Part shown: positions 1 to 8,736 of the stretch, in pieces | Numbering within the stretch: the first letter of the stretch is position 1 | Layout: each line of letters opens with the position of its first letter | Origin: an uncultured Clostridia bacterium | GTDB lineage: Bacteria > Bacillota > Clostridia > Saccharofermentanales > Saccharofermentanaceae | Length of the DNA stretch: 12,385 nt | NCBI GenBank assembly: GCA_946545505.1 | Contig: CAMNNN010000017.1 | Coordinates: 1 to 12,385, forward strand | Direction of reading: 5' to 3' | Notes under the pieces: generated by a model | Database searches by the model: none | Seen by the model: the letters and a program-made list of their open reading frames with translations, nothing else | What the model was told of the DNA's origin: nothing | Made by a program: the position numbers and the translations under genes

Positions 1-530
1 AGAATGAAGAGGCTACAAGGGAAGTCATCGATGAGAACGGCTGGTTCCATACCGGTGACATGGGTTATATCGACAAGACCGGTTCTATCCACATTACAGG
101 CCGCGTTAAGTCCATGATCGTGCTTACATCAGGCAAGAAGGCGTTCCCTGAGGAAATCGAGTCGCTTATCGCCGAGATCAAGGGTGTAACCGAGGCATTC
201 GTCTGGGGAGCATCTAACGACAGAGGACAGATTGATATTAGTGCGAAGCTTCTTATCGACCGCTCTGTAATCGGAAAAGAACTCGGCCTCGAGAAGGACC
301 CCGATGACGAGAAGGTTGCCGATTATCTCAATGAGCAGATGCACATAGTCAATCACAAGATGCCTTCTTACAAGATCGTACATAATTATGTATTCTCCGA
401 AGAGGATATGATCAAGACTACGACGTTGAAGATCAAGCGTCCCAAGGAACAGGAGGCCATCGAGAATAAGCTTAACGCGGCAGGTGTAACGCTCCGCGAG
501 ATCAACGGAAAGAATCTCGATAAGATTTGA
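1..530 (+). CDS. AMP-forming acyl-CoA synthetase/ligase (ANL superfamily), 3' end only
   Basis: This is the C-terminal part of an adenylate-forming enzyme that activates a carboxylic acid, probably a fatty acid, to an acyl-AMP and then a CoA thioester. The gene starts before the window. The reading frame is open from base 3 (N-E-E-A-T-R...), so the ATG at 60 is internal. Visible are the core motif WFHTGDMGYID, the hinge motif ITGRVKSMI that joins the large domain to the mobile C-terminal lid, the lid motif SGKKAFPEEIE, and near the end TTTLKIKRP, whose lysine fits the catalytic A10 lysine. The form of the lid motif and the TLKIKR ending resemble long-chain acyl-CoA synthetases more than acetyl-CoA synthetases, but the substrate cannot be read from this fragment. 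The protein ends normally at TGA 528-530 and is followed by a hairpin. Family assignment is firm; substrate is inference. Confidence 0.88.
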   Translation, partial: NEEATREVIDENGWFHTGDMGYIDKTGSIHITGRVKSMIVLTSGKKAFPEEIESLIAEIKGVTEAFVWGASNDRGQIDISAKLLIDRSVIGKELGLEKDPDDEKVADYLNEQMHIVNHKMPSYKIVHNYVFSEEDMIKTTTLKIKRPKEQEAIENKLNAAGVTLREINGKNLDKI

Positions 531-555
531 CAGGTCCCTTTATACGGACAGTTAA

Positions 556-584
556 TTGACCGCCATAGAGTATAATGTAATCAT
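556..584 (+). promoter_or_regulatory. Candidate addB promoter inside the hairpin
   Basis: TTGACC at 556-561 is a good -35 match. Seventeen bases later is AATCAT (579-584), a weak -10 that is preceded by TG at 576-577 as in an extended -10. An alternative is the perfect TATAAT at 571-576, which has no recognisable -35 at the right distance. Either would start RNA at about 583-591, 17-25 nt before the addB ATG. Such RNA would lack the 5' arm of the hairpin, leaving GGCGG (596-600) free as a weak ribosome site. Weak evidence from consensus only. Confidence 0.3.
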
Positions 585-604
585 TATCTCTACATGGCGG
601 TTTT
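559..604 (+). terminator. Terminator-like hairpin between the ligase gene and addB
   Basis: A long imperfect hairpin: ACCGCCAT (559-566) pairs with ATGGCGGT (594-601), AGAG (567-570) with CTCT (588-591), and ATAATG (572-577) with CATTAT (582-587), around a TAAT loop. That gives 18 pairs with a 1-nt bulge (571) and a 2-nt bulge (592-593). It is followed by TTTT, of which the first T is in the stem, so the U-tract is short. It lies 28 nt after the ligase stop and only 3 nt before the addB start, so it could end the upstream transcript and also hide the addB ribosome site in read-through RNA. The hairpin is seen; terminator activity is inferred. Confidence 0.55.
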
Positions 605-607
605 AAT

Positions 608-3600
608 ATGATTAAGATAATTCCATATACATCTTATAAGCCGGTTACTGAGTTTGCCGTAGAAGAGCAGATGAAGTCTGTGGAGCCGGGAAGACAGACT
701 GTCTTTATCGTTCCTGAATCTGTTAAGGCGTCGGTCGAGAGACTGGTGTTTGACCGCCTTGTTAAGGACAGATCCTCATCTGATGATATTAAGACTTCAT
801 TCGGTCCCGTCAGTGCGGGAACGCTTGATATAGATGTATTAAGTTTTGTCCGTTTGTCATATAAGATCCTTACCATGACAGGCAGGGAATCCTCTTCGGA
901 TGACTCTTTGCTCCGTAATGTTATCTACAGGATCCTTACGGATTCTCCTTCTGATTTTCCGAACTTTAACAGGCTCCGCCGTCACTTCGAATATGTCGAT
1001 ATGCTGGTCGATCTGATAGGTGACTTTCACCGTTACGGCATCAAGCCTGAGAAGATCGAAGAAGTTATATCAACTGAAGGTGATATTGACGGCAAGCTGT
1101 CGGAGATGGTTCTTCTTATGAAGCGTGCCGATGAGATGGGTAAGGCGTATGGTCTTCCTGTCGATGAGACATTGCCTGATGCGGCAGCGAAGATGGTCAT
1201 GTCTCTTTCTGATGGAGTGAAGCCGAGATTTAAGTCGCTGGCATCTTTTGTTAAGTCGAAGTTCATCATCACGGGACTTGGCAGCACGCGTAATCTTACT
1301 CCGCAGGAGACCAGGCTCATTAAGGCTTTGTCTGATGCAGGCGCAGAAGTGATAGTGTATGCCGCGTACGAGGATGAGGAAGACGGTGCTTTCGGAGTGT
1401 TCGGCAAGGATACGATAGCTAATCTCGAGAGCGCAGGAGGCAGTGTGTGTGATCCTGTTAATTATTGGTCTTCAGCGAAGAACAGGCTTAATGTTATAGC
1501 CCGAAGCTACGCTAAGGGTGACATGGATGTGAATGTGTCATCTATGCCTGAAGATGATTCCGTCGAGCTGCTGTCATATGCATATCCTGATGATGCAGTC
1601 TCGTATATTGCTAATGAGATCAACAGACTTGTAAGAGTCGAGAATAAGTACCGCTATAGCGATATCAGGATCCTTTGTGTGGATGATTCGTATAAGGACA
1701 GGATCAAGAGTATCTTCAGACTGTTTGATCTTCAGGCTTTTATCGATAAGAAGGTTATTCTTCTTAACACTCCGGTGGTCAGATTTGTCACAGGACTGCT
1801 TGAACTGTCTATATACAATTACGATGCGAATGCCGTTCTTAAGCTTCTTCGTACGGGTGTCCTTACGGGTGCGAGATCTGATCTCGTTGACGTGTTCGAT
1901 AACTATCTTTTCCGCGAGAACATAAGAGATAAGAACAGACTGTTCAATGAGAACTTCTATAAGCTTGTCTTCGAGGTCGACGGACAGCAGATAAGGAAGG
2001 ATGAGTTCAAGATCTATGACAACGGTAAACTGATCATAGACGGTCCTTCGTATCTTTATGAGAATATCGTGAAGAAGGTTCTTGTTCCGATAAGTAAGAT
2101 TACTGACGAGATCGACGGGAAGACCACGATAGCGGGGAAGGCCGGCGCACTTGCAGAATATATCGGAAGCCTTAAGTCTGAGGTCGAGACATTACGTGAT
2201 GAATTCATCGACAGAGGTGATCAGGATACTGCGCTTGCTATCGTTAAAGGTTATACCGAAGTGATGAGTCTACTGTCTTCGCTCACAGGAGAGCTTAATG
2301 AGGTCGAGATAACTTCCGAACAGTTCGCATCATTGATTAAGACTGATATGAAGAATAAAGCATCAGGAAGTATTCCTCTTTGTGCTGATTCTGTTCAGAT
2401 CGCATCAATCGAATCGTCTGTCTACACATCATGTAAGGTTATGTATATCATCGGAGCGACGGCTGAGAATTTCCCTCATAAGTCATCGCGTGAAGGTATT
2501 ATTCCGTCAACGAAGCTTCAGGCGTTGGGACTTCCTGATAAGGCTCAGATGAGATCGAAGCAGGAGTTCGTCCAAGCATCGTTATTGCTTAACAGCACAT
2601 CGGATAAGCTGTGCTTTATTACACCTGCCACCGATATGCCGAGCCAGGTGTTTACATACATAAGACGAGCTTTGCAGGAAGGTGATGAAGAGTATCCTGT
2701 TCCGACGGGCGGATTCGAGACTCCGGTATATGGGTCGCCGGTATTAAGACGGCATGATGCACTGGATGATGAATCTAGTTATATCACTTCAGCTCATATG
2801 CATGAACTGCTCGCCGGAAGGAATATCTGCAGTGTATCTTCAATCGAGAAATATAACAGTTGTCCTTTACAGTATATGCTCGATCATGCATTGAGAATCA
2901 AGGTCAGAACTGACGGTACGAAGATCGAGGGTAATGAGTTCGGAAGCCTGAGCCACTCGATGTTCGAATTCGCTATGAGTGATGTTAAGAAGGAACTTGA
3001 GACTAAGACTATCGATCAGCTGATCGATGAGGCGGTTCCCGAGAAGATCGGCAAGCTTGCTGATGATTATTTCAGAAGAGCTGTAGCAGATGAACAGATT
3101 AAGAATCCTGATAAGTTCTCGAACAGATATGCGGTATATCCGGGTCTTAAAGTAAAGAGAATATTCAGTAAGGCTTATCCCGCTATGCTCGACTATTACA
3201 AGGAGTCCGGATACAGGCCTGAAGCGTTCGAGGTTAAGGTAGAAGACTTCGATCACAAGATCGATATCACAACGACAGCTGACGGTATTGAGTTCGAGTT
3301 CAAGTTTAAAGGCTCGATCGACAGAGTGGATAAGAATGAAGACGGACTGCTGAGAGTCGTCGACTACAAGTCCTATGCTAAGGATATCGATTTTAAGAAG
3401 GTTGCCGACGGCGTGCAGATTCAGCTTTTCGCTTATGCGTATGGACTTAAGCTGCAGCCCGGGAACGAGGTGGATAACGTGGGATATATAGGCATCTATC
3501 TTCCTACGAAGAAGCCTGACAAGAATAAGCCCCTTAAGTTATTCGAGTATAAGAGTGCGGATAAGAAGTATGACCTCGACGCTGTGATCGATTATGCGGG

Positions 3601-3793
3601 ACAGAAGCTTAAGGATACTTGCGACAGTATAGCGCAGGGTAAGGGTACTGCGACGCTTACGGGGACTGAGTACGATAAAGCGTGCACGTTCTGTAGTTTC
3701 AAGGGATCATGCGGAAGACTTCTGAACAGCAATGACAACCCGGGCAAGGCAGAAGCCAAGGCTATAGCAGATTCGTGGAAGAAGGGAAAGTAA
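608..3793 (+). CDS. addB: AddB subunit of the AddAB helicase-nuclease
   Basis: AddB pairs with AddA to unwind and trim DNA double-strand ends until a Chi site, preparing RecA-loaded single strands. The C-terminal part is a RecB-type nuclease domain: D905 (IDRVD) and D919-Y920-K921 are the expected metal-site residues. Four cysteines fit the iron-sulphur cluster that pins this domain in AddB proteins: C752 (SCPLQY), then C1026, C1029 and C1035 in a C-x2-C-x5-C pattern. The inactive helicase-like part shows FIVPES (33-38) and a VQIASIESS...IIGATAENFP block at about 596-623. The N-terminus is odd: where family members such as the B. subtilis protein carry a GxxGxGK Walker A, this one reads IIPYTSYKPVTE. 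An in-frame stop at 578-580 and no start codon before 608 exclude a longer form. The length (1061 aa) is a little below the B. subtilis protein. The ribosome site is weak (GGCGG). addA follows after 1 nt. Confidence 0.93.
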   Translation: MIKIIPYTSYKPVTEFAVEEQMKSVEPGRQTVFIVPESVKASVERLVFDRLVKDRSSSDDIKTSFGPVSAGTLDIDVLSFVRLSYKILTMTGRESSSDDSLLRNVIYRILTDSPSDFPNFNRLRRHFEYVDMLVDLIGDFHRYGIKPEKIEEVISTEGDIDGKLSEMVLLMKRADEMGKAYGLPVDETLPDAAAKMVMSLSDGVKPRFKSLASFVKSKFIITGLGSTRNLTPQETRLIKALSDAGAEVIVYAAYEDEEDGAFGVFGKDTIANLESAGGSVCDPVNYWSSAKNRLNVIARSYAKGDMDVNVSSMPEDDSVELLSYAYPDDAVSYIANEINRLVRVENKYRYSDIRILCVDDSYKDRIKSIFRLFDLQAFIDKKVILLNTPVVRFVTGLLELSIYNYDANAVLKLLRTGVLTGARSDLVDVFDNYLFRENIRDKNRLFNENFYKLVFEVDGQQIRKDEFKIYDNGKLIIDGPSYLYENIVKKVLVPISKITDEIDGKTTIAGKAGALAEYIGSLKSEVETLRDEFIDRGDQDTALAIVKGYTEVMSLLSSLTGELNEVEITSEQFASLIKTDMKNKASGSIPLCADSVQIASIESSVYTSCKVMYIIGATAENFPHKSSREGIIPSTKLQALGLPDKAQMRSKQEFVQASLLLNSTSDKLCFITPATDMPSQVFTYIRRALQEGDEEYPVPTGGFETPVYGSPVLRRHDALDDESSYITSAHMHELLAGRNICSVSSIEKYNSCPLQYMLDHALRIKVRTDGTKIEGNEFGSLSHSMFEFAMSDVKKELETKTIDQLIDEAVPEKIGKLADDYFRRAVADEQIKNPDKFSNRYAVYPGLKVKRIFSKAYPAMLDYYKESGYRPEAFEVKVEDFDHKIDITTTADGIEFEFKFKGSIDRVDKNEDGLLRVVDYKSYAKDIDFKKVADGVQIQLFAYAYGLKLQPGNEVDNVGYIGIYLPTKKPDKNKPLKLFEYKSADKKYDLDAVIDYAGQKLKDTCDSIAQGKGTATLTGTEYDKACTFCSFKGSCGRLLNSNDNPGKAEAKAIADSWKKGK

Positions 3794-3794
3794 G

Positions 3795-6700
3795 ATGGTT
3801 AAGTTCTCAGATGAACAGAAGGCGATAATCAATGCCGGCAGATCTAATATTCTTGTATCCGCAGCTGCAGGCTCGGGTAAGACTACGGTTCTCGCTGCGA
3901 GGATAACGACGAAGATTATTAACAAGGAACTTGGTATCGATGAACTTCTTGTCGTTACCTTTACGAAGGACGCAGCTTCGCATATGCGCGAGAAGATCGA
4001 GGAGAGTCTTCGCAAGGCTATGTATGAAGAGGGTGCTGACAGGAAATATATCAAGGAACAGATAGACAAGATATCTGTCTCGTATATACAGACGATGAAC
4101 AGCTTCTGTAATCGCGTTGTGAGTGAAGCGGGCTATATGTTTGAAGACGATGAAGCTGCAGCTCCCGGGAGCATGGTGCTGGAAGCTACGACTCTGGATA
4201 TGATCAGGAAGCAGGCTGCTAATGATTCCATCATGGCTGTTTATGAGAGAATCGCGCAGGATGATATCAGTGAGCAGGAGAGGGAGGATTTTCTTAACCT
4301 TCTATTCTCGATGGGTAACGGTAAGAGTGAAGCTCCTCTTGCTGATGCGATGGATAAGGCATACGGCAAGCTCCGAAGCCTTCCTGATTATCTGGATATA
4401 ATCAGCGACATTATAAGTCAAAGAGAGAATGCTGATGCTTCGGGAAAGATAATCGGGCTGGACCGTCTTGTTGAATACAACTGTGCTTTTATCGATAAGC
4501 TGAAGGCTGCAGTCGTGAACGCGATTGATGCAGTTGATTCTCTTGATATCAAGCAGGAATCAATTGATTGTCTGAAGGTTATACTCGGAAGCTTTGCTGA
4601 TGCGTTGTCGGATTATAACGATGCAGTACCGCCTTCCGCTTCCGCTGACAGGAAGTTTAGTGCTGTCACCGGTTTATACGATAGCCTGTTCGGTTCACTC
4701 GACCCCGAGATGTGTCCCGGCCTTTATGAGAGGAACAAGATCAAGGATGAGCAGTTCTTAGCTGACTTCGCACCTGTTGCCAAGGTCTTTACGATGATCC
4801 GTGACAGACATAAGAGTAATGGTGTGAAGCTGAAGAATGCAGGCTGGGGCTGGACGGCTTCATCTGATCAGTGTCTGGTTAACAGCGACCTGTTTGTAGG
4901 AGGAGATATCGATACTTCCGTGCTTCTTAAGAAACAGCTTAGAAGGACTTCGTGTGCGAGGGCTTTCGCGAAGCTCCTTAAGGATATGGATGCACGATAC
5001 AGCGAGTACAAAAGAAATCTTCGCGGCATCGATTACGGTGACCAGGAGCATATGTGCCTTCGTATATTGAAGCGGAAGGAGGCAAGTGAGCTTTACAGGA
5101 ATAAGTTCAAAGAAATCTATATCGACGAGTATCAGGATAATACTTCGCTGCAGGATGCTGTAGTGGAGAAGATCGCTGACGGAAACGTATTCTGCGTTGG
5201 TGATGTTAAGCAGAGTATCTACAAATTCCGTAATGCTAATCCTGCGATGTTTATAAGGAAATCCGAAGAGTATGTGAAGGATCCTTCGAAGGGTAAACTC
5301 ATGGATCTGAACTGCAACTTCAGAAGTACTCCGCAGGTGCTTAAGTTTGTCAATGAGATCTTCGGTCAGCTGATGAGCGGCGGGGCTGCTGAGATTGATT
5401 ATGAAGGCGGCGGACATGAGCTTAATGCGCCTGAAGGAGCCAAGGACGGCCCTGTCCCCGAAGTCATATTAATCAACGCGAAGATTAAGGATAAAGCGGC
5501 GACAGAGACTGAAGAGGGAGTCGACGAAGAAGATGTTAAGCAGATAGAGATGCTTGTCTCCCAGATTAGCAGCAAAGTGCAGGAGTATCTTGATTCGGGT
5601 TACGAGAAGAGAGATATCTTTGTACTTACGAGAACCAATAATGCTGCAAAAGAAGCGGCGGCTCATCTTAGAGCCCGCGGCATAGCTGCGAGGTGTCTTG
5701 ATAAGAAGCCTCTGTTCTCTGATAACGAGATAACAGGTATCTGTAATCTGATCAAGGTCCTGGCGAACGAGTACCGCGATGAGTGTCTTGCGGGTGTGAT
5801 GTTGTCCGCATACAGATTCTCGAATTTCATTCTCGATGAGCTTGCTGAGATCATAAGTTTTGCTCCACCGGAGTTTAAGAAGATGAATCTTATCATCAAG
5901 GTCCGTCATTATGCGGATAACGGTCCTGATGAGTCGGTTAAGAATAAGTGCAGAGTTTTTCTTGATGCTGTTGATGATCTGCGTTCTGAGAGCGTGATCC
6001 GCGATATCGGTGAACTTACTGAGTTGATTTATGTAAGGACAGGTATCAAAGCAACTCTCATGGAGGAAGCTCCTTATGAAGTTAATAAGCTCGATCTGTT
6101 TAAGAACTGGTTGTGCGGTAACTTCCTTATTCGCGGCAGCGACTTGACTGAAGTGGCAGGCTCCATCGAGCAGATGCAGAGCAGACTCGATGATGATGCG
6201 GCAATCGAATACGACTTGGGAGGCGAGGACCTTGTGCGCTGCATGAGTTATCACAAGAGTAAAGGACTTGAGAATAAGTGCGTAATCGTTGTTGATGTTG
6301 ATGGTTCTAATGAGAAGGACACTAATCCTTACATAAGCTTTAAGTCGGGTTATGTTCTGTCTGCTGAAGATCCTAAGGGTCCGAGATTTATCGTTGATGA
6401 TTACGATGATGAGACTTCTGTTGCCGGTACATCTCTTGAGAAGGCTGTGGTAAAGGAAGAGAACAAGCTTGAAGAGAATGCTGAGGCGATGAGACTTTTG
6501 TATGTCGCACTCACAAGAGCCGAGGAGAATCTTTGCTTCATAAGACGTATCGATCTGTCGGGAGATAAGCTTGCTCCTTCTATCTTTACGCCTATTGCTT
6601 CCGAGGGCAGAAAACTCTCTTCTGACTTCTATTCGAATGTATCAGGCATAGATAAGCTGATGCTCGCGGCTCTTATAAGGATGAAGCTTTCTGATGATTC

Positions 6701-7652
6701 ATCTGACCTTAAGGATATCTGCGGCATAGGGGATAAGGTCTTCTCTTATAACTCTGATTTTGACGGAGTTAAAGTTACGGTCAAGACTGCTTCTACTGTT
6801 ATGGAGTTATCTTCGGATGATGATATCGGGGATGAGTTAGAAGAAGACTTTGATTATGAGGTGAAAGATTATCAGAAGACGGAGGCTGATCTTAGAAGAC
6901 AGAAGATATTCGGATGTACAGGTACAGATGAAGCGGGTATGCCCAAGTTCAAGGCGTACCGTTATGAGGATGCGATGAATGCGCCTGCTAAGACATCGGT
7001 GTCCGCGATGAAGAGGGATCTTGATTCGCTGTTGTCCAGAGACGATGATGACGCCGGTAAGGATCTTAAGACTGCTATCAACCTTCTTGTGCCTGATACG
7101 AATCACTATATCGGCGAGCACGGTGCTCTGTCCGGTACTGCTCTCGGTACTGCGGTGCATAAGACGATGAGGTTTATTGATCTGGCGCATCTTGCAGAAG
7201 GTGCATCTGCGGAAGAAGAACTGGATGCTCTTGTGTCTGAAGGGATACTTAATGAGAGCGAGAGAGAAGCTGTCGGAAGATTCGGTCAGAATATAGAAGC
7301 GTTTGCTGCAAGTGACCTTTGCAGGAAATTCATTAAGGCGGACGAAGAAGGCCGCGCTGAAAGAGAACGTGAGTTGATCTGTTCTATCCGTATCAATCCT
7401 GAACGCGACGACTATAAACTCGTACAGGGGACACTTGATGCTATGTATATAGATGACGACGGCGAAGCGGTAATCATCGATTATAAGACGGACTATATCA
7501 GGACTGATGATAAGAACGAGATCATAAAGACGGTAAAGGAACGCCATGCCGAACAGCTTGAGCTCTATGCTGCGGCTGTTGAGGCTTCGGGTATACGAGT
7601 AAAAGGCCGCTATGTATACTTGTTAAGAAAGAATATGGCGATAGAGGTATAA
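3795..7652 (+). CDS. addA: AddA subunit of the AddAB helicase-nuclease
   Basis: AddA is the 3'-5' motor and second nuclease of AddAB. All helicase superfamily 1A motifs are visible: Walker A AAAGSGKTT with K29, Walker B D444-E-Y-Q-D448, motif III GDVKQSIYKFR (469-479), FRS at 509-511, motif V HKSKGLE (820-826) and motif VI VALTRAEE with R908. The C-terminal RecB-like nuclease has H1122 (GTAVHK), D1215 (TLDAMYID), and D1229-Y-K1231-T-D, the usual catalytic set, so both activities look intact. After motif V the usual hydrophobic LEFPVV is replaced by LENKCVIV, a mild departure. At 1285 aa it is close to the normal size. It starts 1 nt after the addB stop, with the purine-rich GGGAAAG at the end of addB as ribosome site, so the two subunits are probably translationally coupled. 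Confidence 0.96.
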   Translation: MVKFSDEQKAIINAGRSNILVSAAAGSGKTTVLAARITTKIINKELGIDELLVVTFTKDAASHMREKIEESLRKAMYEEGADRKYIKEQIDKISVSYIQTMNSFCNRVVSEAGYMFEDDEAAAPGSMVLEATTLDMIRKQAANDSIMAVYERIAQDDISEQEREDFLNLLFSMGNGKSEAPLADAMDKAYGKLRSLPDYLDIISDIISQRENADASGKIIGLDRLVEYNCAFIDKLKAAVVNAIDAVDSLDIKQESIDCLKVILGSFADALSDYNDAVPPSASADRKFSAVTGLYDSLFGSLDPEMCPGLYERNKIKDEQFLADFAPVAKVFTMIRDRHKSNGVKLKNAGWGWTASSDQCLVNSDLFVGGDIDTSVLLKKQLRRTSCARAFAKLLKDMDARYSEYKRNLRGIDYGDQEHMCLRILKRKEASELYRNKFKEIYIDEYQDNTSLQDAVVEKIADGNVFCVGDVKQSIYKFRNANPAMFIRKSEEYVKDPSKGKLMDLNCNFRSTPQVLKFVNEIFGQLMSGGAAEIDYEGGGHELNAPEGAKDGPVPEVILINAKIKDKAATETEEGVDEEDVKQIEMLVSQISSKVQEYLDSGYEKRDIFVLTRTNNAAKEAAAHLRARGIAARCLDKKPLFSDNEITGICNLIKVLANEYRDECLAGVMLSAYRFSNFILDELAEIISFAPPEFKKMNLIIKVRHYADNGPDESVKNKCRVFLDAVDDLRSESVIRDIGELTELIYVRTGIKATLMEEAPYEVNKLDLFKNWLCGNFLIRGSDLTEVAGSIEQMQSRLDDDAAIEYDLGGEDLVRCMSYHKSKGLENKCVIVVDVDGSNEKDTNPYISFKSGYVLSAEDPKGPRFIVDDYDDETSVAGTSLEKAVVKEENKLEENAEAMRLLYVALTRAEENLCFIRRIDLSGDKLAPSIFTPIASEGRKLSSDFYSNVSGIDKLMLAALIRMKLSDDSSDLKDICGIGDKVFSYNSDFDGVKVTVKTASTVMELSSDDDIGDELEEDFDYEVKDYQKTEADLRRQKIFGCTGTDEAGMPKFKAYRYEDAMNAPAKTSVSAMKRDLDSLLSRDDDDAGKDLKTAINLLVPDTNHYIGEHGALSGTALGTAVHKTMRFIDLAHLAEGASAEEELDALVSEGILNESEREAVGRFGQNIEAFAASDLCRKFIKADEEGRAERERELICSIRINPERDDYKLVQGTLDAMYIDDDGEAVIIDYKTDYIRTDDKNEIIKTVKERHAEQLELYAAAVEASGIRVKGRYVYLLRKNMAIEV

Positions 7653-7656
7653 GTTA

Positions 7657-8256
7657 ATGCTCGAGCCTGGACATGTGATTAGAAGAAACCTTACATCTGA
7701 AGAGATTCAGATTCTGCTGGATCATCCGGAGTGCGTCATGTTTGATCCTTGGAAGGCGATGAAGACTCATAAGTTTTCATTTCTTCTGGCGCTTATTCCG
7801 GCAGCGTTGGCAGTGATCCTGATAGCCGGACTGATTCTGATGTTTCCTAAGTTTACTGCAGAGCACGGCAGCCTTACAGTCGTTGTGTCCATAATCCTGT
7901 TCGTGTGTTCTGTCGGAGCTGTGCCATTGCTTTATACAAAGGCGGATGACAGGAGTTTTGATAAAGCGAAGGAGAATCACTATAGAGATCAGCTTAAGCA
8001 GCTTCTTCCTTCCAAGCTTAAGATGAATTTATTCGTCGTAGACTGGATCGTTGTCGAGAAGGGAGAAGGTGGTTACTACGATGAGAACGGTAATGAACAG
8101 TGGTTCGGTTATGTCGGATGCGGAAACTTTTTCCCAATCAATAAGGGCGACGAGCTCGTTATTATCTATGAGGAAGAGTATAAGAAGGATCAGTTCTTTG
8201 GGCTCGTGAAGAAAACTCCTGACACAATGAGCCTTTACGATTCCTCGCGCGTCTGA
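7657..8256 (+). CDS. Unrecognised membrane protein with two transmembrane helices
   Basis: I do not recognise this 199-residue protein. It has a soluble N-terminus of about 40 residues (LTSEEIQILLDHPE), two hydrophobic helices at about 42-68 and 72-92 joined by a short loop, and a soluble C-terminal half of about 105 residues. That half is rich in beta-prone and aromatic stretches: VVDWIVVEKGEGGYYDENG, GYVGCGNFFPINKGDEL, VIIYEEEYKKDQFFGLV. The termini are probably cytoplasmic, with a helical hairpin in the membrane. It starts 4 nt after addA, with AGAGG (7643-7647) 9 nt before the ATG, so it should be cotranscribed with addBA. Codon use matches its neighbours (AAG lysines, GAT/GAC mix), supporting a real gene. 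Its last 22 bases overlap the 3' end of tadA on the other strand. A DNA repair role is not implied by position alone. Confidence 0.8.
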   Translation: MLEPGHVIRRNLTSEEIQILLDHPECVMFDPWKAMKTHKFSFLLALIPAALAVILIAGLILMFPKFTAEHGSLTVVVSIILFVCSVGAVPLLYTKADDRSFDKAKENHYRDQLKQLLPSKLKMNLFVVDWIVVEKGEGGYYDENGNEQWFGYVGCGNFFPINKGDELVIIYEEEYKKDQFFGLVKKTPDTMSLYDSSRV

Positions 8257-8729
8257 TTCTTAAGCTTGTTCCTGTCGCGCATTTCCTTAAAGAATCTAAG
8301 CATCAGGTCGGAGCATTCCTGCTCCATGACTCCGCCTTCGAATTCTACTTTGTGATTGTGTCCGTGCTCGACATTGAAAATATCATTACATGAGCACACT
8401 GCCCCTGACTTGGGTTCATATGCTCCGAAGTAAACTTTTCTTATTCTTGACTGAACTATCGCACCCGAGCACATAGTGCATGGTTCAAGAGTTACATACA
8501 TATCCATATCATTAAGACGCCAGTCGCCTAACTTCTTGCAGGCTTTGTCGATCGCGATAATCTCGGCGTGCATCAGGGCGTTGGACTTTGTAAGTTTAAG
8601 GTTATGAGCTCTCACGAATACCTTGCCGTCTTTGACGATAACACATCCGATAGGGCATTCTTTCTTCTCATAAGCTTTCTCGGCTTCTTTGAGAGCTTCC
8701 TTCATGAATTTTGTATGCTGTTCTTCCAT
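8235..8729 (-). CDS. tadA: tRNA-specific adenosine deaminase TadA
   Basis: TadA deaminates adenosine 34 in the anticodon of tRNA-Arg(ACG) to inosine, widening wobble decoding. The protein is 164 aa, normal for the family. The cytidine-deaminase fold motifs are complete: H54-A55-E56 (zinc ligand and proton-shuttle glutamate) and P83-C84-T-M-C87 (the other zinc ligands). Also typical are the N-terminus FMKEALKEAEKAY, CPIGCVIV, AHN (41-43), LGDWRL and VYFGAYEPKSGA. I chose the ATG at 8729: it aligns with known TadA starts, and a longer form beginning at 8819 would run through a transcription terminator at 8780-8815. No Shine-Dalgarno sequence precedes this ATG, while an extended -10 lies just upstream, so the mRNA may be leaderless. 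The 3' end overlaps the convergent membrane-protein gene by 22 bp. Confidence 0.95.
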   Translation of the reverse strand: MEEQHTKFMKEALKEAEKAYEKKECPIGCVIVKDGKVFVRAHNLKLTKSNALMHAEIIAIDKACKKLGDWRLNDMDMYVTLEPCTMCSGAIVQSRIRKVYFGAYEPKSGAVCSCNDIFNVEHGHNHKVEFEGGVMEQECSDLMLRFFKEMRDRNKLKNQTREES

Positions 8730-8736
8730 AGGAATG

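Noticed and set aside
4860..7547. Long minus-strand frames at 4860-5417, 5469-6254 and 6837-7547
   Set aside because: They lie fully inside addA, whose helicase and nuclease motifs are intact, and their translations show no domain, signal or ribosome site.
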